A program made the position numbers and the translations under genes. 64,000 bases of DNA, from NCBI GenBank assembly GCA_951804985.1, contig OX638135.1, forward strand, positions 63,942,647 to 64,006,646, in the 5' to 3' direction. Within the stretch, counting starts at the first letter, position 1, and each line of letters opens with the position of its first letter. Below, piece after piece: positions 1 to 11,109 of the stretch. The notes below the pieces were generated by a model. That model did no database searches and was not told where the DNA came from. It saw only the letters and a list, made by a program, of their open reading frames with translations. Source of the DNA: Dryomyza anilis. Lineage: Eukaryota > Arthropoda > Insecta > Diptera > Dryomyzidae.

Positions 1-427
1 TTCTTTAAATTAAAATAAAAGAAGTATTGCTCCAAATAAAAAAACTACTTTTTTTAATAAAAAGTATTTATTTTTATGTAAAAATAATTCCAATATTAAC
101 ATTTAAAAACATATTTTACTGTACATTTTAACTAATTTGAATTATTCCGAAGTTTATTTGGATACTTTTTAATCTTTTATAGACAAAAAATAACAAAAAA
201 CCGAAAAAGTATTATTGTTCTGAATCGAGTTAACGTTTTTTAAACCATAAATAATATTAAATGGTTTTTTAATAATAAAAAAATAGATATTAACATAAAA
301 TAGTATCTGTTCTAAAAAAAAGGCAGTACTAAAAGTACGCAACATGATACTATTTTTTTCAACTCCGAAATGATAATTTTATCCGTCAATGTTGTAAGTG
401 TTGCTCACTTTTAAAACCATAAAAATT
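1..427. other. AT-rich stretch without recognisable gene
   Basis: Very AT-rich DNA with short homopolymer runs. No open frame with recognisable protein similarity and no clear terminal repeats were seen. Confidence 0.5.
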
Positions 428-934
428 AGTACATTCGCCAGTTCATTCGCCAAATTGCGTTCGCTTCGCCAAAGCGTTCGCTTCGCCAAGTACATTCGCT
501 TCGCTAATCATAATAGGTCCCATAGACATCCTTCTATAAAAACTAAAGAATAAGATAAATTGAAAATCAGAAAAAGCCTAATAAACAAAAGCACAAAAAA
601 AAAAATTAAAAATCAAAATAAAAACTAAAGAATAAGATAAATTGAAAATCAGAAAAAGCCTAATAAACAAAAGCACAAAAAAAAAAATTAAAAATCAAAA
701 GAAAAACTGAAAAACAATAGATAAAGATACGTTCGCCGATTCGTCACATGAACTGTTGATTCGCTTGATTTTGACACTTGAAGCGAATGAAAATCGGTTG
801 AGTGTTGCATGTTTTTTTACGTTCGCTTAACTTTTCCCGTTTTTTGGCGAATGAAGTCTGGCGAATGTAACCGTAATAGCTTTTTGGACGTTCGCTTCGC
901 CAAAACCATTCGCTTCGCTAATCATAATAGGGCC
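428..934. repeat. GCGAA/TTCGC-rich repeat cluster bounded by a direct repeat
   Basis: The hexamer-like words TTCGCTTCGC and GCGAATG recur on both strands. A 25-bp sequence beginning CATTCGCTTCGCTAATCAT occurs at 493-517 and again at 907-931 in the same orientation, each followed by a GGNCC-type word. The words stand out from the AT-rich surroundings. The block is probably a degenerate repeat or small mobile element, but no target duplication was found. A short open frame at 809-1093 crosses it and looks like chance. Confidence 0.4.
541..704. repeat. Tandem duplication, 82-bp unit x 2
   Basis: The unit starting AACTAAAGAATAAGATAAAT at 541 is repeated almost exactly from 623, giving an 82-bp period. 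A decayed partial third copy may follow. The near identity suggests a recent local duplication. Confidence 0.8.
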
Positions 935-1980
935 CTAAAATATAGATATTATTTACATACAAAAAAGATTTCTGACATCGGTTTGGATTATTTTTATATT
1001 ATTTTACAGATTATACCCCTTTCAGTTTGTCCGGTATTTTTAAACATTTTTTTTTCTAAATGTGTGTGTATTTTATTTGCATACATAGTTTAATTTTAGC
1101 ATAAGAACTAAACATTTGAAAACAAGGTAAGTATCGAGTACGAGAAAATAGTGATATTTTGTATCACTAATTGGTACGCGCAACGAAAAGTACAAACTTA
1201 ACGTTTTCCCAACGTTCTTCGCAACAATTTGATCTTTGCGTTTCCTGGAATTGTCATCAATGTTTTCGGCCCGTGCCAACCGCACGGCCGGACTATTGCT
1301 ATGCACAATTCGGGCGCGCTCAAGTACAGCGCGCGAAGTCCTCGAACTTATTTCGTGGAATTGTTGCGACATAACATTTTTGCAATAATCGTTAATTTAC
1401 GCAATGTCGATTCAGTCGGAAAAGAATTTTCCTGCAACAAATCACATTCGCCGTTTTCTTTTTGTCTTTTGTTGCTAGAAATATCCAAAAATGACACAGT
1501 ATACTTGGGGAAAAACTGTATTAAAAAATGTAATGCCCCTTAGCATGATAGTGGCGATATGTATATGTATATATTTTAATTACGCAAAAACAAAATGTTA
1601 CTTTATACATAATTAGTAGTTAGTAATAATTTTTAGTACTTCGCTACTAAACAAAAATGCGCAACATCAACACTGTAGACGCTGCGCTGCTTCAAAATAC
1701 GAAATTTGAAATTCAAGGAATTTGCCGTATGTGTGTCGCTGACAAAAATCTAGTCCCACGATCTCATAATTCCCGAAAATGTTTGCCACAAAGTTGTCCA
1801 ATTCATTGTAATTGTTCACATATTTGTGAAAACGCAGATTTTAATAAAATGTGCTCTCATAATTTTCCAATAACAATGATATATTTTCATTAAAATGTCA
1901 ATAACAACAAAAATTCCGGAAAATGCGGGATTTTACGACTTTAATATTGTAACCCTTTTTTTTCTGACAAATTACAAAAA
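935..1980. other. No gene recognised; GC-richer island near 1200-1370
   Basis: The stretch is mostly AT-rich. About 170 bp around 1200-1370 is distinctly GC-richer and open in several frames on both strands, without a protein I recognise. A short frame at 1657-1893 (plus) is cysteine-rich but has no recognisable domain spacing. These may be relics of mobile elements. Confidence 0.35.
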
Positions 1981-1983
1981 CAA

Positions 1984-2215
1984 ATGAATGCCATAAAATG
2001 AATGCATTCATTGTTTTTTGAATTCTTTTTTGCCAAAAGAGAATTCAGACTGAAATGAATGCATTCTTTGATGAATGCATTCATTTTGAAGGCCATCTGA
2101 TTGGGAATTAAAGCGTTTGAATTCCCATTCTTTTGACAAATATGAATGCATTCATTTTGAATTCCCATTTATTTGAGTACAAAAGAATTAAAGAATGCAT
2201 TCTTTAACAACTCTG
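1984..2215. repeat. Palindrome-rich repeat, possible right end of a hAT-like element
   Basis: The self-complementary word ATGAATGCATTCAT and its variants recur at least five times. The block stops at 2215 with ...CAACTCTG, whose reverse complement CAGAGTTG fits the YARNG start common in hAT terminal repeats. No matching left end or 8-bp target duplication was found, so this is only a possible one-ended remnant. Confidence 0.3.
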
Positions 2216-2583
2216 CTACATAGATGTCCTTTTTTAGCAAATAAAGGAATTAATTCTACGTATAGATACATATTTGCAACATGTTAATCTATTGACGCAG
2301 ACAAGTTTTTTTAATTGGTTATCATTCAAAAATACTCCCAAGTACCAGTAGACTATAACATATATGAGCAAATCCAGAAAATTTTTAACTTTTGGGGTTT
2401 ACAAAATTATACAAAAAAAAAATGCGAACACATATAAGCGTAACCGTAAAAAATGTTTGAACTTATATTTTTTTTTTGCGTCAACTTTATTGAAACTTAT
2501 GGGATGTTTGAATATTTGCTATAAGGCGTAAATTTAAAAGGATAGTTGCAGCAAGACTTTCATAAACATCTTGTTTTCTTAGT

Positions 2584-2791
2584 GTAGAAGAGCTAGAGCA
2601 ATGAAACTTTAGATTTAGATTACTTATATATCTAAGCTGTCTGAACAAGAAAATTGGCATGATCGATCTATTGTGACCTAAGAACCGACCACCTATGTTC
2701 AAATACCTCATATAAAATTTACATCTACAGATCAATTTTACTGTATACGTGCTTAGGTAAACTTTTTTGGTTAAATATATATTGACATCAT
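2584..2791 (+). mobile_element. mini-me-like repeat, internal fragment
   Basis: This segment, from GAAGAGCTAGAGCAATGAAA to ATATATATTGACATCA, is closely similar to the middle of the longer copies starting at 8759 and 51594 and, in reverse, at 39011. It lacks the microsatellite core and both ends. Its right side abuts the palindromic element that follows. Confidence 0.65.
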
Positions 2792-3710
2792 TGGAAATAA
2801 TCAAAAAAAAGTAATCCGACTACTTTTTTTTTGATTATTTTTTGTTTATTTGAAATAATCAAAAAAAAAAAAGTATTCCGACTACTGTTTTTTGATTATT
2901 TGAAATAATCAAAAAAAAAAAAGTAATCCGACTACTTTTTTTTAATTATTTAAATTTTTGATTATTGGAATTTTTTGATTATTTTTTGATTATTTTAATA
3001 ATTAAAATAACTAATCTTTATATTTTCTGTTTGCTTATTATATCGTCACTGTCATGTCAAAGGGGCATATCAGCATTTTTAAAATCGTTGGGAAATTAAA
3101 TTTTAAAGTTTGAAGTACTTTAAAAAATAGTAAAATTAAGATTTTTTTAGTGATGTAAAGGCAATAATTGATTGTTTTTAAAGCATCCATCGATTGGTAT
3201 CATTATTTAATAATATTTTGCCAAACATTAATTTGCCATTTGTTATTTGCAGAAAAATGTTTGAAAAAATATTTTGAAATAATGATGCCCATCGATGGGT
3301 GCTTTAAAAACGAACAATTATTGCCTCATCACTAAAAAAAAATCTAAATTTTACTAATTTTTAAAGTACTTCAAACTTTATAATTTGATTTCCCAACATT
3401 TTTAAAAATACTGATATGCCTCTTGCGCATGACAGTGATGATATAAGAAGCAAACAGAAAATATTGAGATTAATTATTTTAATTATTGAAATAATCAAAA
3501 AATAATCAAAAAATTCTAATAATCAATAAATTTCAATAATCAAAAAAAAAAAAATTAAATAATAAAAAAAAATAGTAGTCGGATTACTTTTTTTGATTAT
3601 TTTCAAATAATCTGAAAATAATGTTAAATTTTCAAAAAAAAGTATTCCGATTACTAGTTTTTGATTTTTTTAAAATTGTCGTGAAAATAATCAAAAAATA
3701 TACTAAGAAT

Positions 3711-5032
3711 CAGAGCTCTCGATTACCCGGGTTTTTCGAGCTACCCGGGTAATACCCGGGTTGTTCAAATACTCGAAAAACCCGGGTATTAAATTTTCGA
3801 GCTACCCGGGTAGTTCGTAAAACCCGGGTAGTTGGTTCGTTCGTTTGTTCGAGCTATTCGAGTAGCTCGTTTGTTCGAGTAGCTCGATGGCTCGTTCGTT
3901 GTTCGAGTAGCTCGATCGTTGTTCGAGCTTCGAGTAGCTTGTTCGTTCGTTTGTTCGATTGACGATTGTTCATTTGATCGCTTGTTAATTTGTCTGTCCG
4001 TTCGTTTGCTTGATGTGGGAGTTGGTCGGAAGTGGTTGGAAAAATGTAGGTGGACAAAAGTGGGTGGGTGGGCAAAAGTGGGCGGAAAGTGATAAAAAGA
4101 CCGAAAAAAATTTTATTGCAGAAATCGGTAGCAGACATCAAGGGAAATCGAATGGTACCACTCTCAGTGGTCCCTGACCCCCAAAAGGGGGTCAAAAACC
4201 ACTTTTTGTCCAAAAATTGTTTATTGCGGAAATGGATAGCGAACCTCATTAGAAGACTAATGGTACCCTTTGGAGTGGTCCATGACCCCCAAAAGGGGGT
4301 CAAAACCCATTTATGACCCAATAATTTTTATCTCGGAAATCGATAGCGGACATCATTAGAAGGTTAATGGTAAAAGGGGGTCAAAAACCCATTTATGACC
4401 AAACAATTTTTATTTCAGAAATCGATAGCGGACACTATTAGAATGCTATTGGTACACTTTGGAGTGGTCCATGACCCCCAAAAGGGGGTCAAAAACCCAT
4501 TTATGACCCAAACATTTTTATCTCGGAAATCGATAGCGGACATCATTAGAAGGCTAATGGTACCCTTTGGAGTGGTCCAGGTCCCCCCAAAGGGGGTCAA
4601 AAACCCCATTTTCGGTCTTTTTATCACTTTCCGCCCACTTTTGCCCACCCACCCACTTTTGTCCACCTAAATTTTTCCAACCACTTCCGACCAACTCCCA
4701 CATCAAGCAAACGAACGGACAGACAAATTAACAAGCGATCAAATGAACAATCGTCAATCGAACAAACGAACGAACAAGCTACTCGAAGCTCGAACAACGA
4801 TCGAGCTACTCGAACAACGAACGAGCCATCGAGCTACTCGAACAAACGAGCTACTCGAATAGCTCGAACAAACGAACGAACCAACTACCCGGGTTTTGCG
4901 AACTACCCGGGTAGCTCGAACATTTAATACCCGGGTTTTTCGAGTATTTGAACTACCCGGGTATTACCCGGGCTTTCGAGCGCCCGGGTACCCGGGCTAC
5001 TCGAAAATACTCGTATGAAATCGAGAGCTCTG
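3711..5032. mobile_element. Non-autonomous hAT-type element with long terminal inverted repeats
   Basis: The left end CAGAGCTCTCGAT at 3711 is mirrored by ATCGAGAGCTCTG ending at 5032. The element is flanked by a perfect 8-bp target duplication CTAAGAAT (3703-3710 and 5033-5040). An 8-bp duplication and a CAGAG start fit the hAT superfamily. The inverted repeats run inward for roughly 350 bp. They begin with several ACCCGGGT modules, continue with GTTCGAGTAGCTCG modules, and reach a segment near 4020-4090 mirrored near 4610-4700. The core holds about five tandem units. No transposase is present, so mobility would depend on a related autonomous element. Confidence 0.85.
4121..4620. repeat. Tandem repeat core, ~108-bp unit x ~5
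   Basis: Units start with GAAATCGATAGCGGACAT or close variants at 4121, 4229, 4336, 4418 and 4526. Most are 107-108 bp; the third is 82 bp because of an internal deletion. Each full unit carries the perfect palindrome GACCCCCAAAAGGGGGTC or a close derivative. The last unit merges into the right inverted repeat of the hAT-type element. Short frames on both strands here are by-products of the repeat. Confidence 0.85.
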
Positions 5033-5188
5033 CTAAGAATCAAATTACTTTTTGATTATTTCTAATCGTAATCGAAATTTTTGATTACGACTACAAAGAT
5101 TCGTAATCAAAATTTTTGATTACGACTACTAAAGAATAGTAATCGTTTAGTAGTCATTACAAAAGTAGTCATTACTTTTACAGCTCTG

Positions 5189-6025
5189 GTTCTATCATAT
5201 GTTGAAATTTTTTTCTCTTAATAAAAAATGATAGATCAATAATATTGAAGCGTTTGGGATATTGGGCACTTTTTCGACTTATATTTTTGTTTGTATTCAG
5301 ATTAAAATTGTAGTGATATATTGGAAGTTTTACCAATAGTTATGATTAGAACGACACAAAACGTGCGCGTACCATCGGCATTTTTGACGTTTTTCTTATT
5401 TTGGCCACATGTAGCAAATCGACAGGGCAACTTATGAACTTAAAAATGGTTGAGATTTATTAATACAAGTATTCTTAACAATAATCAATTAAAATGTAAA
5501 ATATAAAAAGCAACATATCATTTTTATTCATATCTTTATGTTGGTATCAAGAAGGTTAAAATTTTTATGGATTTGATGACTGACATCACTACATCTTAAT
5601 ATAGTTTATATTTAATACCCATTACGTAATATATAAGGGCATATAGTATCCAAGCATCGACCAAGCCGAAGATAACTCATACAAGTTTTTTTTTTTAATT
5701 TTATTTTATTTTAACAAAGTATAATTATTTTTTAAAAATCAAATTAAAAATACATCGAAAGTAACGCGTTTTTAGTTATATTTAGAGTTCTATTACATAT
5801 ATAATATTTGAATAAACGTAATAATATGGTATGTTTCTGATAGATAGCTTATTGCTGTTTACGCTAGTTATGTTTAGTTAAATTTCATGGTTCAAGTCTC
5901 TGCATTTATAATGTTATGTATTATCTCACTATGTTCGTTACTTGGTTTTTCATTCATAATTATTTAAGTATTCAGTATACTGATTCGGGAAATCACAAAA
6001 GAAACGTTTACCATTTAATGTGCCA
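5189..6025. other. AT-rich DNA without recognisable gene
   Basis: No coding frame, terminal repeat or RNA gene was recognised. It follows the presumed target site of the palindromic element and lies just downstream of the candidate gw exon. Confidence 0.5.
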
Positions 6026-6177
6026 TCAGTTAAGTTCGAGCAAGTTCTCGGGTAGATAAGATTTCAAATTGGATGGTGTACCGCGCTCCGTGGACCCATT
6101 TCCGCTGACGTCAAGTGATGCCCAAAGACTGCTGCTAGCGGTAGTTGACTTCCAAACTGAGCCAGAGCACCATGAAT
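6026..6177 (-). CDS. gw: Candidate alternative C-terminal exon of gawky (GW182)
   Basis: On the minus strand a 152-bp open exon follows an AG at 6178-6179 and ends at a TGA (6026-6028). It encodes 50 residues with three tryptophans in serine-rich context (DSW, SVWKS, SLWAS) and the ending RGTPSNLKSYLPENLLELN. Vertebrate TNRC6 proteins end, after the RRM, with W-containing Ser/Gly sequence and a TPLTTLLPGDLL-type motif, so the resemblance is specific. A GTAGGG donor inside the last gw exon (exon end 11169) leaves one codon base, and this exon supplies the other two, so splicing would be in phase across a 4991-bp intron. A second acceptor after CTCAG would also keep phase. The stretch is much less AT-rich than its surroundings. 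The Drosophila protein I know ends instead with the SIVDD tail, which the RRM exon here also encodes, so this would be an alternative end. Expression is inferred, not shown. Confidence 0.6.
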
Positions 6178-8758
6178 CTTCGTTGGTTCAGATAGTGTCA
6201 TGTTTTAAGAATTTGTATGTTTTGGATTTAGTTTGATAACATATTTTTACCGGAAGCACGACGAGTTGGGCGCCATTCAAAAAGTAAACAATAACAAAAT
6301 AGCATAGTACATAAGAATTTGGTGTGAATAAATATTAACGTAGAAGATATAGTATAAAATGTCTTAGTCAACTCAGTGTTTTCGAAACCACCTCCTTTAT
6401 ACAACAAAAAGCTAGGAAACAAGGACATTTTGAATTATTTTTCCCATAACTTTTTTTTAGACCTAAGAGTCATATTATATGCGGATAAATTATATAGGTT
6501 AAATATTTATATTTTTCCGAAAAAGAGTAACTTAATATTACATAAAATAAGGAAACAGATATCACCAACTCACTGTGAATTAACAATATTCAACATTTTA
6601 AATTAAATTTTGTTTGAATAACACGTGTTTTATAAAACGAATTGATTCTGCGTACAGACATAGTTTAAATCAATTGAAATTCTTTAAAATCTGTTAAAAA
6701 GGATGTTTATTCTCGATAGATTATATTATATTCGGCAAAAATGTTGATACTTGCAAGAAACTGGTGAACTTATATAGCACTTTTGGAGCTAGTTTCTAGC
6801 TCTAATTATTGCATATTGAGTTGTATGCGTGTTTTAAACTCTAAATCGATTAAGGTAGTTCAGAGTGCGACTCAACAACGATTATTAATAATACAACCAT
6901 GATCGCGCTCACATTTGTTATACATACAAATAAATTTACTTATCCTAATTTATATTTCAATTCAAAGAAAAGTATATAAATTTAAAAGTGTCAAAAACTT
7001 AAGTTCATCAAATTGAGTTTGAAATTATTTCACATGGACTGGATTGATTGAATTAACATAAATTCAAATTTTTGTTAATCACACTGTTATTTAAGAATAC
7101 AAAAATTAACAAATAGTATTCCAAACTTAATATGTATTAAAATGTTTTATATATTATAAGAAATAAATATCTATTTATTTATATCGTTAGCTATATATGT
7201 AGTAATGCTTATCTACAAATTCAATAGAACTATATATTTTAATATTATTTTTAAATATATATTTTCTATTTTTTAAATTAAGCTTATTATTTAGTAGATA
7301 TGTTTTGAATTTTGTCGATAAGCGGAACAGCAATAACGTTGAAGTTCTGAATAAAATTGACTTATGTTACAAAACTAATGTATAATAGTCAAGTAAAAGT
7401 TAAGTCATGTGCATTAAATTGTTAATATATATTTGGTTTATTAGCGTTTTGACACTATATTGGTATGGCATACCACAATTGAAATAGAGCAGTATAAACG
7501 TAAAAGTGATTATGTCAAAAATGTATATCAACTTGTAATATCATTAAAATCTTCTAAGGAAGATGAACTAGTGTTTTATTATTTCGACTTGTAATGGTAA
7601 CTGCATTTATTATTTTTTTTGTCTTACCGACCATAACTTTCACAATTTTTAAAGTTATCAGTTAAAAGTTAAAATACTTTAAAAAAATTCCAGTTGAACT
7701 AACCTTACTTACTGGTTTATATTAGTCAAAATCAGCCAATATCTATATTAGCAGTGAGCCTATTGTAAAAAAATAATTTTCATTTTACTTGTCACAAACA
7801 TCTTGCAAGTGTTACGAGTATGGGGCCTTCCATGGCTCATAATATTTAAAATGTCGTGGATATTCTTCAAACTTTGTGAGTTACTAGTACAAATTAATAG
7901 TCACTATTTCTATGATTTTTAATTAATTTTGTAGGTACGATAAAAGGACACAAATTTTAGGAACTCAAGAGACTAACTTTTAAATGAAAAATGTTTTTTT
8001 AGGGCATACCAATTAACTAATTCATATCTATGATAAATAAATATGATACCGATATGTCAAAATGTAGTCACAGACGTCGCTTTTCAAATGCCTTTACCTT
8101 ATCGCGGGACTCATTAAACTCATTCGTAAGAGCTCTCAAAGCATTTTTTTTTTCAAATATATGGAGAACAATTATGTTCTTTCTCAACCAAGCAACCATA
8201 GTAAGCTCTTATTTACAAACGACTTGATGTCCCCCGATGCATTAGAAAGATAACGACCTTAGCTACATTTTGTCATGTTTTGATCAAAATTTAGATTGGC
8301 CAGTTTGGCCAGATTAACTTTTTGAGGAAAAAAGAAACACTAAAAATTGAATGTTCATTTAAAAGTTTAACAAAGTCTCTTCACTCAACTCCTAAAATAT
8401 TTGTATTTTAGCCGTTAATACAAAATTATTATTTAATATTAAACATGTTTATATATAATAAATATTGTCAAGCATTATTAACAATTTTTGTCAGTGACTA
8501 AAAAAATTAAATAAAAAGGCTTAAACCCGTCAACAACTACCGTTATTCACATAGCATTAGAATCGTTTAAATATGCTCAGAAATCTATATTTTATATAGA
8601 TTTTTAATAAGATATTTTAATAAGATCATTTAAAATATAATTTCATTGGTTTAATAATGGGATTGTGAAAAACATAAAAAATTCTACTAAGATCATTTAA
8701 AATATAATTTCATTTTATAATGGGATTGTAAAAAACAATGCCTATATATTTTCTATTT
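6178..8758. other. AT-rich DNA, possible long gw intron or downstream region
   Basis: No gene recognised. Short frames (for example 6376-6606 and 8030-8227, plus) have AT-driven composition and no recognisable domain. A 67-bp-period tandem duplication around GATCATTTAAAATATAATTT lies at about 8624-8750. If the downstream exon is used, this stretch is intronic; otherwise it is intergenic. Confidence 0.45.
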
Positions 8759-9420
8759 TTATACCCTACACTAAGAGTGAAAGTGTATATTCAGTTTGGT
8801 ACGCCCTGAAAAAAGCATCTCCGGTATGGAAAAGTATATATATTCTTGATCAGCATGACCTCCTGAGTCGATTTAGCGATGTCCGTCTGTCTGTTTATCC
8901 GTCTGTCTGTCTGTTGAAATCACGATTACAGAAAAAGTTGAAGAGCTAGAGCAATGAATTTGGATTACTTATATATCTAAGCTGTCTGAACAAGAAAATT
9001 TGCATAATCGGACTATTGTGACCTGAGAATCGACTACTTATGTTCAAATACCTCAAATTAAATTTACATCTACGAATCAATTTTACTGTATACGTGCTTA
9101 GGTTAACTTTTTTGGTCAAATATATATTGACATTATGCTGAAATAAATGAAAAAATATTTTCCCACGAAATGACTTGTGGTTCCCAAAAAAATCGCAATT
9201 CGGTATACCTACCCATTTCTAAATATGGGTGGGTAAGTTTGTAGTTATTTTCAGGATTCGAATATCCTGGTGACTTATATACCACTTTGAATGGTAACCA
9301 CACATATGTGTAGGGTATTTATAGTCGGCTTAGACTGACTATAATTTTGATAATCCTAACTATCATAATAACACCTACTTTAAAATTTCCCATGTGATCT
9401 AACCTTCCCAACTGGTTTTA
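8759..9420 (+). mobile_element. mini-me-like dipteran element, nearly full length
   Basis: The element starts ATACCCTACACTAAGAGTG and includes a (TA)n run and the core TTCTTGATCAGCATGAC followed by GTCY repeats (about 8880-8915). Near its end are the mirrored GTGTAGGGTAT, a hairpin built on AGTCGGCTTAGACTGACT, and the terminus CCTTCCCAACTGGTTTTA. A TA run and GTCY run either side of a conserved core is the known mini-me pattern in Diptera, often grouped with DINE-1/Helitron-like elements. It has no coding capacity. It is collinear with 51594-52289 and, inverted, with 39011-39726. Confidence 0.75.
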
Positions 9421-11109
9421 TATCGTCTTTGTTGAAATAAAACTTACTAACAACATTCAAAATTTTTCAATATTTGTTTGGCAAAAACATTTATTTATTC
9501 GTAGAATATTTCCTCATTAAAAATGTTTTTGAATAGTTTTACTTCTACAATAACGATATAAAATAAGACAAATTTGATTGTTGTAAACATTTCAAGAATC
9601 TAAATTATTTCAACTGCAATAATATTCTAGAATGATAAACTCAAGATTTTACATGAGTTTTGAGAAACATAATATTAATATATTCAAATTTCAAGTAAAT
9701 ATTTTACAAATTGAGTTATATATGCTAATTGAAAAATATTTGTACTGAGGCCCAATTATTAGCACAGTTGTCAAGAAGAAGTATAATAAAAAAAAGTGGT
9801 AATTAAAAAATTCTCATTTGTGATGACTCAAGAAAAATAAGTCCAATAATTACGTAAGCGCTTCAATGGAAAAGCGTGCTTATAAAATCAGAACATGACC
9901 CACAAATATGATAAATATCATAAAAAACATTAAGAATTATGGAACATATTATTTCGTTGTTTTAATGATACAGTACTCTAGAATTGATTGTCATTTCTAT
10001 GTTGACATTTTTTCTAAATGTTTACGTTAAAATAATTTTATTATTCGAATATTTGACTATGCAACATTTTAATAACTTAATACTTTTTAATCGTTGAGAA
10101 CATTTAAAGAAAAATATAAAATTATATTCACTAGAAGAATAAATAATATGTAACCTGAAGATTGCATATAATACCATGTTCATAAGGCCATGTTCTCAAA
10201 GATATATTACAAAATAATCCGATGAGAGGCACAAAATATACAAATAAACCACTGACTGGTTCTATGTCAGTTATTTCGTTTACAAATTGTTTCTTACTAA
10301 GTAAAATCTTATCTTGGTACAAAATGTTGTCCCTCTTCTTTTATACAAATTTGCATTTGTTTAAGATAAGAATAATTAAATAAACACATTTTATGTTTGC
10401 ACTTATATGTAATCTGTATTTATTCATTAAAGCTTAATAATAATTAAACAATTTTTATTTATTCTCCCCCTAATATATATGCAAAAGTCTTTAAGAATTG
10501 GCATGGCAACTTGATTTTTGGAGATTTTCTCCAAAAGTATCAAACATGAATCACTTACGTAATTAATGGACAGCTTTTTATTGTTTAATGTTATTTAATA
10601 AAAAATAATGTTGTAACTTCAATATTTGTATTTTTTTTTTAATTAATCGTTCTAAACGAAAAATTATATGTTTTAACTAATAACATAAAACAATTTGTGG
10701 TTTTACGCCCGCAGTCTTCAACTATTGCATAGATTCTATAAGGCAGTTGTGTTGAGCAGACGGACGCTTTTAACATGACAAACGAATTGACATTTCTGCC
10801 ATTCGAAATTATGGCAGACATACTTTTCAAAAGCCGCTTGTACTTGTAATATATGGATATAAACGATTTTTTTGCAGTATATAAAAAATGTACTTGTAAT
10901 AATGCAAATATTTGATTTAATTGCATTCTAACAAATAGTATTATTATTTATTTTTTGCTTAAGGAAATTGTTAGGATTAATTGTTATCCACAATTTTAGA
11001 ACGAGGATGTGATAAAATCAATCGTGCGATCAGTCACATTTCAGCCAAATTATCAGAAATTGTGATAACTTCGTAATTCTGTTCGTTGACCATATTAAAA
11101 AATATAATC
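9421..11109. other. AT-rich region downstream of the gw stop codon, probable 3' UTR and beyond
   Basis: The part next to 11110 should contain the gw 3' UTR on the minus strand, but many AATAAA-like words make the polyadenylation site undecidable. A minus-strand frame at 10639-10926 is somewhat GC-richer but shows no recognisable domain. No other gene or repeat was recognised. Confidence 0.4.

Larger units (their letters stand above)
2792..5188. mobile_element. Palindromic (foldback) DNA element, interrupted by a hAT-type insertion
   Basis: Two long inverted arms, about 2797-3200 and 3270-3690, share words such as AGTAATCCGACTACTTTTT, CATCGATGG and GGCAATAATTG and are separated by a short loop. 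After the hAT insertion the same AT-rich motif with TAGTAATCG/GTAGTC words resumes and ends at 5188 with ...TTACAGCTCTG. The reverse complement, CAGAGCTGTAAAAGTAATGA, has a hAT-like start. A corresponding left terminus was not found; the left side runs straight into a mini-me fragment. No coding capacity. Confidence 0.55.

Noticed and set aside
1073..1372. 99-residue minus-strand frame in the GC-richer island
   Set aside because: It shares the island with two overlapping plus frames, and none shows a domain or splice context.
3840..3950. CRISPR-like spaced repeats (GTTCGAGTAGCTCG)
   Set aside because: Units are irregular, lack unique spacers, are mirrored at 4760-4870, and lie in a eukaryotic hAT-type element.
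4050..4670. Overlapping frames on both strands (KGVKNHF.., TPFWGSWTTPKG..)
   Set aside because: They repeat with the 108-bp unit and are readable on both strands because the unit is partly palindromic; no independent evidence for coding.
6064..6235. Plus-strand open frame over the candidate gw exon (FKLDGVPRSVDPFPL...)
   Set aside because: It is open by virtue of the GC-richer antisense exon. The minus-strand reading has tryptophan motifs, a TNRC6-like ending and matching splice phase, so the plus frame is taken as a shadow.
10639..10926. 95-residue minus-strand frame downstream of gw
   Set aside because: No recognisable domain or splice-phase partner; AT-rich 3' UTR-like context.
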